Positions 45,762 through 54,181 of a stretch of 56,037 nt of DNA are shown here, piece by piece (the first letter of the stretch is position 1; each line of letters begins with the position of its first letter). This DNA comes from an uncultured Shewanella sp. Its GTDB lineage: Bacteria > Pseudomonadota > Gammaproteobacteria > Enterobacterales > Shewanellaceae. A program made the position numbers and the translations under genes. The notes beneath the pieces were generated by a model that saw only the letters and a program-made list of their open reading frames with translations, was not told the DNA's origin and did no database searches. Location of the stretch: assembly GCF_947501665.1 (NCBI RefSeq), contig NZ_CANMWS010000033.1, forward strand, positions 1 through 56,037, in the 5' to 3' direction.

Positions 45762-45790
45762 AAAAAAGGTAGCCATTGGCTACCTTTTTT
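45762..45790. terminator. bidirectional terminator
   Basis: AAAAAAGGTAGCC (45762-45774), loop ATT, GGCTACCTTTTTT (45778-45790), with A and T runs. It lies between the NadN-like gene (+) and ilvH (-). Confidence 0.93.
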
Positions 45791-45801
45791 TACGATGATT
45801 G

Positions 45802-45866
45802 TGAACATTGAACATTGAACATTGAACATTGAACATTGAACATTGAACATTGAACATTGAACATTG
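45802..45866. repeat. heptanucleotide tandem repeat TGAACAT x9
   Basis: Nine perfect copies of TGAACAT run from 45802 to 45864, followed by TG. It lies in the short gap between a terminator and the ilvH stop (45877). The perfect array suggests slippage and a variable copy number. Confidence 0.97.
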
Positions 45867-45876
45867 CAAATGAAGC

Positions 45877-46371
45877 TTATAGCTTCATGGCCTTTTCGCC
45901 ACGGGATAAACCAACCACTCCGGAACGTGAGATTTCAACCACTTTGGTAAATTCTGATAGAGCGGCAATACAGGCATCGAGTTTTTCTGTGGTGCCAATA
46001 GTTTGTACTGTGTACAAGTTTGCTGTGACATCCACAATCTGACCGCGAAAAATATCGGCAGTTCGCCTGACTTCTTCACGGCTATCGCCTTGAGCTTTTA
46101 CTTTTATGAGTGCCAGCTCTCGCTCCACATGGGGGCTTTCACTGATGTTTAAGACTTTTATCACGTCAATGAGTTTATGCAGTTGCTTCTCGATTTGTTC
46201 TAAAATAGCCTCATCGGCTTTTACTGTAATGGTTAAGCGTGAAAGCGTCGCATCATCGGTTGGGGCAACGGTTAAGGTTTCAATATTATACCCACGTTGT
46301 GAGAATAGCCCGACCACGCGAGACAGGGCGCCAGATTGGTTTTCAAGTAAAATAGATATAATACGACGCAT
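45877..46371 (-). CDS. ilvH: acetolactate synthase small (regulatory) subunit
   Basis: A 164-residue ACT-domain protein that gives valine feedback inhibition to the IlvI catalytic subunit. It has MRRIISILLENQSGALSRVVGLFSQRG in overlapping form at the N terminus and the EVSRSGVVGLSRGEK-like end. Start at ATG 46371 overlaps the ilvI stop by one base (TAATG), so it is translationally coupled. Length agrees with E. coli IlvH (163). Confidence 0.95.
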   Translation of the reverse strand: MRRIISILLENQSGALSRVVGLFSQRGYNIETLTVAPTDDATLSRLTITVKADEAILEQIEKQLHKLIDVIKVLNISESPHVERELALIKVKAQGDSREEVRRTADIFRGQIVDVTANLYTVQTIGTTEKLDACIAALSEFTKVVEISRSGVVGLSRGEKAMKL

Positions 46372-48092
46372 TAGCTTTTCTCCGTTTTGCTGAGCCACAT
46401 TTCATTCATTGCACCACCACGAATAAGCATGGGATAGACATGTTCAGTTTCATCGACGCTAATATCAACAAAGACGAGTTTATCTTTCATCGCCAGCGCT
46501 TCGGCGAGTTTTGATTCAAGCTCGGCAGGATCGTCAATGGTCATGCCAACATGGCCGTAGGCTTCGGATATTTTTGCAAAGTTAGGCACTGAGTCCATAT
46601 AAGATTGAGAATGGCGACCTGAATAAATCATATCTTGCCACTGCTTGACCATGCCTAAAAAGCGATTGTTCAAGTTAATAATTTTAACTGGCGTGCCATA
46701 TTGTAATGCGGTAGACAGTTCTTGAATATTCATTTGAATTGACCCGTCTCCTGTGACACACACCACGGTTTCTTCAGGCAGTGCCATTTTGACGCCCATG
46801 GCTGCGGGTAGACCAAAGCCCATAGTGCCTAAGCCGCCTGAATTGATCCAGCGGCGGGGCTTATCAAAGGGGTAATACAATGCGGCAAACATTTGATGTT
46901 GACCCACATCCGAACTGACATAGGCATCACCATTGGTCAGCTTGTGCAAAGTCTCAATGACTTGTTGTGGCTTAATACGGTCGCTGGTTTTATCATAGGC
47001 GAGACTATCACGCTCGCGCCATTGCTCAATATCGGTCCACCAAGCATCGAGTGCGGCTTTATCATTATCTTTAGTCGGATCATTGTTTAATAGTGCCAAC
47101 ATACTATCGAGAATATTATCGGCCGAACCCACAATCGGAATATCCACTCGTACGGTTTTGGAAATGGATGAGGGATCAATATCGATATGCAAAATGGTGG
47201 CATTGGGGCAATACTTTTCGACGTTATTGGTGGTTCTATCATCGAAGCGAACTCCAATACCAAAGATCAAATCGGTATTGTGCATCGCCATATTGGCTTC
47301 ATATCGACCATGCATGCCGAGCATGCCTAGACAGTTATGGTGAGTGCCCGGAAAAGCACCGAGTCCCATAAGTGTGGTGACAACAGGGATATTTAATTTT
47401 TCTGCTATGGTGAGAATTTGCTTATCACAGCCAGAGATAATGGCGCCGCCACCCACATAAAGAACGGGCTTTTTCGCTTCTAATAGTGCTTGCAAGCCAC
47501 GACGAATTTGTCCCTTATGGCCATTGGTAGTTGGGTTGTACGAGCGCATTTTTATGGCTTCAGGATATTGGTACTCATGTAAAAGCTCTGGATTTAAACA
47601 GTCTTTTGGAATATCCACGACAACAGGGCCGGGTCGGCCAGAAGCGGCTAAGTAAAAGGCTTTTTTAATAATGGCGGGAATATCTTTGGCATCTTGAACT
47701 AAAAAACTGTGTTTAACGATAGGACGTGAAATACCTATCATGTCACATTCTTGGAAAGCATCATTGCCTATAAGCGTGCTGTGAACTTGCCCTGATAAGA
47801 CGACCATAGGTACAGAGTCCATATAGGCCGTGGCAATGCCGGTGACTGCATTGGTGGCGCCGGGGCCCGATGTAACTAAGACAACGCCGACTTTACCTGT
47901 TGCGCGTGCATAGCCGTCAGCCATGTGGACGGCAGCTTGTTCATGTCGAACAAGAATATGATCAATATCTGATTTTTCGTGCAATGCATCATAGATATCC
48001 AGCACTGATCCGCCAGGATAGCCGAATATATGCTTGACACCTTCATCGATGAGCGATCGAACGATCATACTCGCGCCAGATAACATTTCCAT
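46371..48092 (-). CDS. ilvI: acetolactate synthase large subunit
   Basis: A 573-residue thiamine-diphosphate enzyme making acetolactate and acetohydroxybutyrate for branched-chain amino acids. Visible are FGYPGGSVLDIYDAL, the catalytic Glu in RHEQAAVHMADGYARATGK-type context, and the TPP-binding region GDGSIQMNIQELS to LNN. It lies ahead of ilvH in one operon. Length matches E. coli IlvI (574). Confidence 0.96.
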   Translation of the reverse strand: MEMLSGASMIVRSLIDEGVKHIFGYPGGSVLDIYDALHEKSDIDHILVRHEQAAVHMADGYARATGKVGVVLVTSGPGATNAVTGIATAYMDSVPMVVLSGQVHSTLIGNDAFQECDMIGISRPIVKHSFLVQDAKDIPAIIKKAFYLAASGRPGPVVVDIPKDCLNPELLHEYQYPEAIKMRSYNPTTNGHKGQIRRGLQALLEAKKPVLYVGGGAIISGCDKQILTIAEKLNIPVVTTLMGLGAFPGTHHNCLGMLGMHGRYEANMAMHNTDLIFGIGVRFDDRTTNNVEKYCPNATILHIDIDPSSISKTVRVDIPIVGSADNILDSMLALLNNDPTKDNDKAALDAWWTDIEQWRERDSLAYDKTSDRIKPQQVIETLHKLTNGDAYVSSDVGQHQMFAALYYPFDKPRRWINSGGLGTMGFGLPAAMGVKMALPEETVVCVTGDGSIQMNIQELSTALQYGTPVKIINLNNRFLGMVKQWQDMIYSGRHSQSYMDSVPNFAKISEAYGHVGMTIDDPAELESKLAEALAMKDKLVFVDISVDETEHVYPMLIRGGAMNEMWLSKTEKS

Positions 48093-48182
48093 TATAAAAT
48101 CCTCATAAGTTACCGCTGCGGTAGGCAGTATCTTGCTACAGCGACGGTAATCGCTTGAAAAAATGAGTCTAGATGGTGATCT

Positions 48183-48312
48183 TTACTCGTGTGTACCTAA
48201 GCAAAAAGCGCTCAACAAAGCGTGTTTTAACGCTTGTGGCATCTTGTGGGATGCGGTACCTGCGACTGTATAAACAGTGTCTTCATCATATAAAAAATCA
48301 TTCGTTTTACAA
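48183..48312 (-). promoter_or_regulatory. candidate ilvIH promoter and leader
   Basis: On the minus strand TTGTAA (48307-48312), 16 bases, TATGAT (48285-48290) make a plausible sigma70 promoter. The leader of roughly 190 bases contains a 19-codon frame (48183-48242, MPQALKHALLSAFCLGTHE) with four Leu codons but no Ile or Val codons and a poor ribosome site. A hairpin in the leader (ACAAGCG with CGCTTTGT) is followed by a short T run. Attenuation is possible but not shown. The rest of 48313-48478 is AT-rich without a gene. Confidence 0.4.
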
Positions 48313-48478
48313 GTTTTTTAAATGAAAAAAATCGTTAGTTGAATTATTTTCATTATTTAATCAGCAGATAATAATTTATTTAACAAATAACCTTAAATAT
48401 ATTTCCAAAATTAACGAAATTACACGGTTTATTAAGAGGCGCATTTCAACAAAGCAGGCTAGCCTGTTGATGATAATG

Positions 48479-49690
48479 TTATAAACTGCGGCGTGAATGA
48501 TTGATGATTTGCAGTACGGCTGCCATCATCACCGCAGATAACATGAGTATAGAAAAAGGCACAGCACTGTTTTTGGCAAATAGGGCAAGAATGGGGCCAC
48601 CAAGTGCACCACAACCAAATTTAAGGGTGCCTATTACAGCGGAAGCGGTGCTGATCTCTTTTTGAAATTTCATTAATACAATGGCATCTGCATTGACTGA
48701 CATGATGCCTAAACAGCCCATTAATGGAATGAGTGCACCAGCCGTATAATGGTAATCTAACCCTAACGTATTGACGGTCAATAAGGCTGCACCCGCAATG
48801 GCGGCCAATAAAGTCGCAATACGCAAAAGCGCATCGGATCCAAAGCGAGTCACGAGGCGACTATTAATTAAATTCGCTAACATTAATGCGCCAACATTTG
48901 ACGTAAAAATAAGCGTGAACTTTTCAGCAGACAGGCCAAAAACGCTCATAAAAACAAAAGGAGAGGCGGTTAAGTAGCTAAAAAAGGCGAAGGAAATGAC
49001 AAAGCTCACCATAATATTAAGAGGGACGCCGGGTTTAGTCAGTACGATTTTGTAGTTTTTAATAAAAGACATTTGTTTAGTGTCTTTTATTTGAGTGGAC
49101 TCTGTTGGAGCATCATTGGGCAGTTTGAGTTTATAAAAAGCAAAAATGGCGATCACTAAGGCATAAGTGGCTAATAAGAAAAAAATCATATGCCAATCCC
49201 CTAAGATAAGGATTAAACTGCCAATCGATGGGGCAATGAGGGGGGCAAGCATCATAATCAACATAACGTATGACATGCCTTTAGCGGTATCTTTCCCATA
49301 AATATCTTTAATATAGCTTGGGATCACAACGGTTGCAGCAGCCCCAGTAAAAGCTTGTAAAAAACGTAATATTAAGAAAAGTTGTATGTTGCTTGTTAAG
49401 GCTAATGCGGCACTGGTGAACATAAAACCCAGTAAACCGTAAAGAACAAAATAGCGTCTTCCCCATTTGTCAGCTAAGGGACCAAATAAAAACATTCCCG
49501 CAGAATAACCGACTAAATAGAGGCTTAAGGATTGTTGAATATCACTCATAGGGGCATTGAATTGCGTTGCCAGTGTTGTCATTGCCGGTAAGTACATGTC
49601 AATAGCAAACGGGGTAATGGCAATAATAGCTGCCAATAATGGAATAAGCCGAGTCAAATTGGTGGCTTGGACAAGCGATTGAGTGGACAT
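48479..49690 (-). CDS. Bcr/CflA-type multidrug MFS exporter
   Basis: A 403-residue inner-membrane transporter with 12 membrane segments. TPFAIDMYLPAMTTLATQF at the start and GPLADKWGRRYFVLYG (motif A) are typical of the Bcr/CflA group that exports drugs such as bicyclomycin or chloramphenicol, and other small molecules. Actual substrate unknown. Lone gene. Confidence 0.9.
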   Translation of the reverse strand: MSTQSLVQATNLTRLIPLLAAIIAITPFAIDMYLPAMTTLATQFNAPMSDIQQSLSLYLVGYSAGMFLFGPLADKWGRRYFVLYGLLGFMFTSAALALTSNIQLFLILRFLQAFTGAAATVVIPSYIKDIYGKDTAKGMSYVMLIMMLAPLIAPSIGSLILILGDWHMIFFLLATYALVIAIFAFYKLKLPNDAPTESTQIKDTKQMSFIKNYKIVLTKPGVPLNIMVSFVISFAFFSYLTASPFVFMSVFGLSAEKFTLIFTSNVGALMLANLINSRLVTRFGSDALLRIATLLAAIAGAALLTVNTLGLDYHYTAGALIPLMGCLGIMSVNADAIVLMKFQKEISTASAVIGTLKFGCGALGGPILALFAKNSAVPFSILMLSAVMMAAVLQIINHSRRSL

Positions 49691-50119
49691 GGCGTTTGAA
49701 GCCCCTTAACTGAATAAAGCAAAATGAGAGAGAAAATACATATTGGTTAAACTGAATAGTTCAAGCATAACATGTTATGGGAGTAGACTGTTTATTCAAG
49801 TCACGTCTTTTTAATGAAAGGCAGCTTGCTATCAGGCCATTTAAAGGGGCATGTGGGAACAAGAGGTTATTATCTCTATTTAAATACATTCATTTGGTTA
49901 ATTAAATGTGTTTTTTTATTTGTGTTTATTTGTAAAAATAGATGTTTGGCTCCTGTAATGAGAGAGAAACTGGTAGGTTAGTTTTCTTTAATTTAGTATA
50001 TGTTAATGGTTTATGACTTAAAGTGCTGAATTTATGTTCATTTTAGGTTTTAGCTTGGATTTGAGAAAATCTCATTTTCGATTGTATGACGTTTAATTTA
50101 ATCTAATAAGATAAAAAAT
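49691..50119. other. 429-base divergent intergenic region
   Basis: AT-rich; I see no gene, strong hairpin or repeat. It should hold the promoters of the MFS and SLC13 transporter genes. Confidence 0.4.
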
Positions 50120-51463
50120 ATGAATAATCTTTCACTTCCGTTGAAGATAGTGCTGATCGTGCTATGGGCAATAACCAGTTACTTCATTGGCCAAGGATTG
50201 GTAGAACAAGCAGACACTCAGCTAGGTATTTTTATGCTGGTGTTATTTGCAGGACTTTGGATGACGGAGATCATCCCCTTATCGGTTTCGGCTATTTTAG
50301 TGCCCGTTGTGGCAGCCTTAACCCATGTTTTAAGTTTTAAAGCGGGCATGACTAATTTCTCCTCCAGTATTATTTATCTTTTTATGGGGGGCTTTACCCT
50401 CGCCGCGTTATTGAACAAACATGGCATTGATCGTTGGTTAGCATCAACGGTAACGAAAGTCACAGGCGGCCACCTGTGGCGTACCGTTATTTTATTTTTT
50501 TCTGTGGTGTCACTGTTATCCATGTGGATGAGCAATACCTCAACCACGGCAATGATGTTACCTATTGCGCTTGGATTGATTGAAAAAAAATACATACGCA
50601 TGCGGGCGTTTGTGATTTTAGGCACGGCTTATGCGGCGAATATTGGGGGGTTAGCGACTATCGTTGGCTCACCGCCTAATGGCATCGCGGCGGCGGCATT
50701 AAATATGGACTTCTTAACTTGGTTGAAAGTGGGATTACCCACCACACTACTCATGTTTCCAGCCGTTTTGTTGGCGTTGTATGTGGTGATCCGCCCTGAA
50801 AAAGATGCTCAAGTGGTGCATTTATCAGATGAAGAACCCATGCGCTGGACAGCAGAAGCGAAAGGCTCTATCGCTTTGTTTATGTTTACCGTGGTGTGTT
50901 GGGTGTTTGCTAAACCCATTGGTCATTTTCTCGCGGTTGATGGTTTTGATCGCTTAATTGCACTGGTGATCACTGCCGCTGCGCCAGCCCTTAAACTGAT
51001 CAGCTGGAAAGAGCTGGAACGCCAAATTGATTGGGGAATTTTACTCTTATTTGGTGGCGGCTTGTGTCTTTCTATGGTGCTGAAAGAAACAGGGACTTCT
51101 GCTTGGTTAGCTGAAGCCTTAATGTCTGCGCTTGAAAATGCGCCTGCTTGGCTCTTGGTGATCGCTTGTATCAGCTTTATGATTTTCTTAACTGAGTTGG
51201 CGTCGAATACTGGTTCTGCGGCGATTTTAATCCCCATTATGATAGCCCTTGCGGATCAATTTAATCCTGCGATTACCTACTCACTGGTGTTTGGTGTTGG
51301 GGTGGCAGCCACTTGTGCCTTTATGCTACCAGTGGCTACGCCGCCTAATGCACTGGCTTATGCCACAGGAGAGGTGAAACAAAGCCAAATGCTAAAAGCG
51401 GGTATGATCTTAAATATTATCGGTATTTTTGTAGTGTACCTGTGTGTCAGCTTGTTTTCCTAG
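50120..51463 (+). CDS. SLC13/DASS-family sodium:dicarboxylate symporter
   Basis: A 447-residue inner-membrane protein with 11 or so membrane segments. The two substrate-site SNT motifs are present, in WMSNTSTTAMMLPIAL and LASNTGSAAILIPIM, as well as GSPPNGIAAAAL and ATPPNALAYATGEV. The DASS family carries succinate, malate, citrate or sulfate with sodium. The substrate is a guess: a C4-dicarboxylate. No partner genes. Confidence 0.9.
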   Translation: MNNLSLPLKIVLIVLWAITSYFIGQGLVEQADTQLGIFMLVLFAGLWMTEIIPLSVSAILVPVVAALTHVLSFKAGMTNFSSSIIYLFMGGFTLAALLNKHGIDRWLASTVTKVTGGHLWRTVILFFSVVSLLSMWMSNTSTTAMMLPIALGLIEKKYIRMRAFVILGTAYAANIGGLATIVGSPPNGIAAAALNMDFLTWLKVGLPTTLLMFPAVLLALYVVIRPEKDAQVVHLSDEEPMRWTAEAKGSIALFMFTVVCWVFAKPIGHFLAVDGFDRLIALVITAAAPALKLISWKELERQIDWGILLLFGGGLCLSMVLKETGTSAWLAEALMSALENAPAWLLVIACISFMIFLTELASNTGSAAILIPIMIALADQFNPAITYSLVFGVGVAATCAFMLPVATPPNALAYATGEVKQSQMLKAGMILNIIGIFVVYLCVSLFS

Positions 51464-51534
51464 TTTGTGAGCATAGCTTCGAGGGCTTTGAGGTAATAGC
51501 TTGAGGATATCGTTGGCGGATATAGACTCGTTTC

Positions 51535-51561
51535 TTGCCTATTGCCTATTGCCTATTGCCT
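51535..51561. repeat. heptanucleotide tandem repeat TTGCCTA, about 4 copies
   Basis: Three full copies of TTGCCTA (51535-51555) and a fourth with six matching bases. Period 7, like the ilvH-side repeat, but with another unit. Confidence 0.9.
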
Positions 51562-51627
51562 TTGTTTAAGGTTTAAGCGTTTTCACTAAACGTTAGCCAT
51601 TGTCACTTGAGCCAGCCGGTGATTTGA

Positions 51628-51663
51628 AAGCCTGATTTTCACAGAGAAAATCAGGCTTTTTTA
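51628..51663 (+). terminator. rho-independent terminator upstream of ppiC
   Basis: AAGCCTGATTTTC (51628-51640), loop ACAGA, GAAAATCAGGCTT (51646-51658), then a T run. It closes the SLC13 transcript and isolates ppiC. Confidence 0.9.
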
Positions 51664-51729
51664 TGGCTTTTTAACGCGATAAGTTTTACATTACCGCTAA
51701 TTTTTAAAAGTATAATCTTGAGTACCATT

Positions 51730-52008
51730 ATGGCCCGGACTGCGAGTGCGCTGCATATTTTAGTAAAACATAAAGAACAAGCTGAAGATATTATGAAGAA
51801 GCTTGAAAAAGGTGCTAAGTTTCATGTGTTAGCCAAGAAATACTCGACGTGTCCATCGGGTAAAAAAGGAGGCGACTTAGGTGAATTTCGTCAAGGGCAA
51901 ATGGTGCCCCAATTTGATAAGGCGGCCTTTAAAGGGGAAATATTGGTTCCACAACTCGTTAAAACCAAGTTTGGTTGGCATGTGATTAAGGTGTTGTATC
52001 GGACTTAG
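51730..52008 (+). CDS. ppiC: parvulin-type peptidyl-prolyl isomerase PpiC
   Basis: A 92-residue single-domain parvulin, cytoplasmic, catalysing proline isomerisation. Motifs: ASALHILVKHKEQAEDI, FHVLAKKYSTCPSGKKGGDLG (in part), VPQFDKAAF, KTKFGWHVIKV. The length equals E. coli PpiC (93). The ATG at 51730 is used; a TTG four codons upstream is also open. It is followed by a GTGACCATT/AATGGTCAC hairpin (52024-52046). Confidence 0.94.
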   Translation: MARTASALHILVKHKEQAEDIMKKLEKGAKFHVLAKKYSTCPSGKKGGDLGEFRQGQMVPQFDKAAFKGEILVPQLVKTKFGWHVIKVLYRT

Positions 52009-52023
52009 CAATCCTCTTTCTTT

Positions 52024-52046
52024 GTGACCATTTATTCAATGGTCAC
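52024..52046 (+). terminator. hairpin after ppiC
   Basis: GTGACCATT (52024-52032), loop TATTC, AATGGTCAC (52038-52046): perfect stem directly after the ppiC stop. It lacks a T run, so termination strength is uncertain. Confidence 0.5.
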
Positions 52047-52118
52047 GATATTGACATTTAAGGGTGTTTTTCAATTAGTTAAGAGTATTTTGATTACATT
52101 ACTTCAGTTGTAATTATT

Positions 52119-52131
52119 GCCTGCGGCAGGC
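52119..52131. repeat. short GC-rich palindrome
   Basis: GCCTG-CGG-CAGGC, followed by TTTTG. It may be a weak terminator or a REP-like sequence. It borders the imperfect-inverted-repeat element that follows. Confidence 0.5.
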
Positions 52132-52134
52132 TTT

Positions 52135-52298
52135 TGTGCAGATACTCCTGCTAGACGCTGTGAAGCCATCCATGGCCGCTTTACGGTTTCAAATGACATC
52201 CTTGTCTAAAGGCCAGCCAAATATCCTTATTTGTCGCTCATCAAAGCCATATTTATGGCCTTCGCCTTGAAACCGAAACTAGCAGGCGCATCTACACG
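52135..52298. repeat. 164-bp element with long imperfect terminal inverted repeats
   Basis: The ends TGTGCAGATACTCCTGCTAG (52135-52154) and the reverse complement of 52279-52298 differ at only a few positions. A second inner pair CGGTTTCAA/TTGAAACCG (52184-52192, 52267-52275) lies inside. It is more GC-rich than its surroundings and has no coding capacity. It looks like a dispersed non-coding repeat or MITE; the family is unknown to me. No other copy is visible in the window. Confidence 0.5.
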
Positions 52299-52510
52299 GG
52301 GTGTTAAGAGCAAAAGCAAAAATCACAAGCTAAAGAAAAGTGTTTCTTCGAGTGAAGTATTGATCGTAATCGACTAATCACTTTTAAAATAGCTACCTAC
52401 ATTCTATGTTTTATTCAAGGTTAAACAAAAAAAAGCGTTATTGAATTAATTGTGAGGCAGATCATGGATTGACGTTTTTTTCCGTTTTTTTATTAGTTAA
52501 AAACATTTTA

Positions 52511-52539
52511 TTTACATAAGTAACGTTTGAGGGTATATT
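52511..52539 (+). promoter_or_regulatory. strong sigma70-like promoter ahead of the cassette run
   Basis: TTTACA (52511-52516), 17 bases, TATATT (52534-52539): five-of-six and five-of-six matches at optimal spacing, pointing into the cassette genes. It stands 160 bases before the first cassette gene. In the region 52299-52662 I see no gene and no integrase fragment. Confidence 0.6.
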
Positions 52540-52626
52540 GCTGGGTGATGTGATAGTGAAGTTATTGGTTTTCATACTTAATAGAGTAAATTATGCAATA
52601 CAGTATGTTAGTAGTGTGCCAGATGT

Positions 52627-52686
52627 TTTAACAAGAGTAGTGGTCTGACATGATAAACGCGCATGCGCACTATACAAAGGTTATGC
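52627..52686 (+). other. degenerate candidate attC (left boundary of the cassette run)
   Basis: TAACAAG on the left faces GGTTATGC on the right. The R-type boxes TAAC/GTTA pair, and TAGTG/CACTA pair as L-type boxes after spacers of five and seven bases; a CGCGCATGCGC palindrome lies between. The match is weaker than in the three sites that follow. If real, it bounds the first cassette on its left. Confidence 0.35.
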
Positions 52687-52701
52687 CTACAAGGAAGAAG
52701 T

Positions 52702-53658
52702 TTGAGTGCTCAGAAACCTTTTTGTCCAATATGCGGCTTATTTAGAGAGCTGCCTCTACATCTTCATGAGCTAGCTATATATTGCGAGTTACTTAATGAT
52801 GAGAAGTTTGTATATAAGTTGGTTAAGAAAGACGTTGAAAAATGCGGTACTGCTAAAACGACAAGTATTGCAAAGTGGCTTAGGTTAGCCAGTCAACTTG
52901 ATTTAGTAGAAATGAATACTTTTAGATATGAAGAAGCACATATCTACTGCGAGCCTGTAGCAGATGAGCTTAGCTCAAATGCAAAGCATGACTCTTCGAT
53001 AGCCACTCAAATCACTCGATTTTTGTTTATTTCGAATGCTCTAGAAGAAGCTTACAGGTTAACAAGCCATCTTTATGAAGAAAAATACTTAAGCTTATTA
53101 AACTCGGGGAGAAACCCCAATCGGCAACGCAATTATTCTGCTCAGTCAGCTTGGTTGTTAGATGAAATATTTACTTCATTAGATACCCCTGAAAACTACT
53201 TTCATAAGGTTGACGGCTTGTTAGATATATCAAAACACTATAAAGATATCTTTAAAGTAAGTTTTGATATGGATCTTACCGATAGGAAAACAGCTTCAAG
53301 AGGGTTCTCGGCAGTTAGAATTATCAGAAATCATATAGCTCACGCGGTTTTTCCAATCGTTGAAAACCCAGAATTTACTTGGGAGTTTGATGACCCTAAA
53401 AACAAAAAATTAATTTTAACGTTGCTCCTAAGAGCATCCCGTTTAGCGGCGATGAATATACAGGTTATTCTCGGCTTTTCATTTAAGGAATTTAAATCGG
53501 AAAGCTATGGCTACTATTCAGGAGATCCTGATACTGGAGAAGAGTTTAAAGAAGCTTTTAACTGTGGCGCATATTTGAACCACTTGCATATTAGTCAAGA
53601 CTTTGGTTTAAATGAAAGCTCACACTGGGCATGGCGAAACGGTGTACTTGAAGGCTAA
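52702..53658 (+). CDS. cassette 1: protein with HEPN-type RNHIAH motif and N-terminal CPIC
   Basis: A 318-residue soluble protein of unknown family. CPIC near residue 8 suggests half of a metal site. The segment VRIIRNHIAHAVFP contains R-N-x-x-x-H (R209 to H214), the signature of HEPN-type nucleases, set in a helical C-terminal half. The middle is helical with many charged residues. The TTG at 52702 is chosen because AAGGAAG stands upstream and a longer frame from ATG 52663 would run through the boundary site. The stop TAA lies inside attC 53654-53724. Function unknown; HEPN proteins are common in toxin and anti-phage systems. Confidence 0.75.
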   Translation: MSAQKPFCPICGLFRELPLHLHELAIYCELLNDEKFVYKLVKKDVEKCGTAKTTSIAKWLRLASQLDLVEMNTFRYEEAHIYCEPVADELSSNAKHDSSIATQITRFLFISNALEEAYRLTSHLYEEKYLSLLNSGRNPNRQRNYSAQSAWLLDEIFTSLDTPENYFHKVDGLLDISKHYKDIFKVSFDMDLTDRKTASRGFSAVRIIRNHIAHAVFPIVENPEFTWEFDDPKNKKLILTLLLRASRLAAMNIQVILGFSFKEFKSESYGYYSGDPDTGEEFKEAFNCGAYLNHLHISQDFGLNESSHWAWRNGVLEG

Positions 53659-53724
53659 CAAGCGCATGTTGTCGGACTGGTTTTCCGCTGCGCTCCAAAT
53701 CAGCCGCAAATGCGGGCGTTATGA
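53654..53724 (+). other. attC recombination site 1
   Basis: Left CTAAC-AAG-CGCAT and right ATGCG-GGC-GTTATG pair as R and L boxes (TAAC/GTTA, CGCAT/ATGCG) with three-base spacers. The central part, GGACTGGTTT against AAATCAGCC, forms an imperfect second stem. Total 71 bases. The stop codon of cassette 1 sits in the left R box, as in typical cassettes. Confidence 0.85.
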
Positions 53725-53734
53725 GCATTAAACG

Positions 53735-54181
53735 ATGAAAAACGTAATCTTAACTCTGGTTTTCCTGTCACCTATAGCAGTTGGAGGCGGCTTACCCAAG
53801 GAGGTTTCTCTCACGCCTGCTTTAGCTGAGGAACTTGGGTTCTCTATAAGTGTGACGCCTGAAGGCGCTGCGACAATGGTAGAGCTTAAAGGCCCAAGAG
53901 AAAGTCCTTCTAGTTGCCTAGCTTCTAGAAGTGGTACTTTTCTATTAGATCAGGATGGTGAAGAGTTGTTGGTACATATTACTGAGCTCCCTAAAACTAA
54001 TTCACAACCAGAAGCTGTTGGTTACTATACAAATAGTACGCATACAATGGGTGTTTTTATTGACTACCTCTGCAAGGAGCCAAAAGTTTTACAAAGCATT
54101 CGCTACACGGTTCAATCAACTAGTGAGTGGCTCATAACTAGTAAAGGCACAGGTCGCAGCAAAGCTGCGCCCGTGCTTTAG
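53735..54181 (+). CDS. cassette 2: small exported protein of unknown function
   Basis: A 148-residue protein beginning MKNVILTLVFLSPIAVGGG, a signal peptide. The mature part has one Cys pair (SSCLAS and DYLCKE) and a beta-rich look (MVELKGP, GTFLLDQ, LLVHITEL, SIRYTVQ). I do not recognise it. It starts only 16 bases after the attC end, with almost no leader. Its last ~15 codons and stop lie within the following attC, so the C-terminal tail GTGRSKAAPVL is encoded by recombination-site DNA. Confidence 0.72.
   Translation: MKNVILTLVFLSPIAVGGGLPKEVSLTPALAEELGFSISVTPEGAATMVELKGPRESPSSCLASRSGTFLLDQDGEELLVHITELPKTNSQPEAVGYYTNSTHTMGVFIDYLCKEPKVLQSIRYTVQSTSEWLITSKGTGRSKAAPVL

Noticed and set aside
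45802..45866. TGAACAT array considered as a CRISPR or iteron origin
   Set aside because: The unit is 7 bases without spacers, no cas or rep gene is near, and it fits simple slippage.
52119..52298. The palindromic element as another attC
   Set aside because: It lacks paired AAC/GTT ends and L boxes at the right spacing.
52009..52510. Remnant integron integrase left of the cassettes
   Set aside because: I found no integrase-like frame or motif on either strand; the stretch holds hairpins and an inverted-repeat element only.
53955..54137. Internal second frame in cassette 2
   Set aside because: Within the cassette gene in another frame, without a ribosome site; cassettes normally hold one gene.
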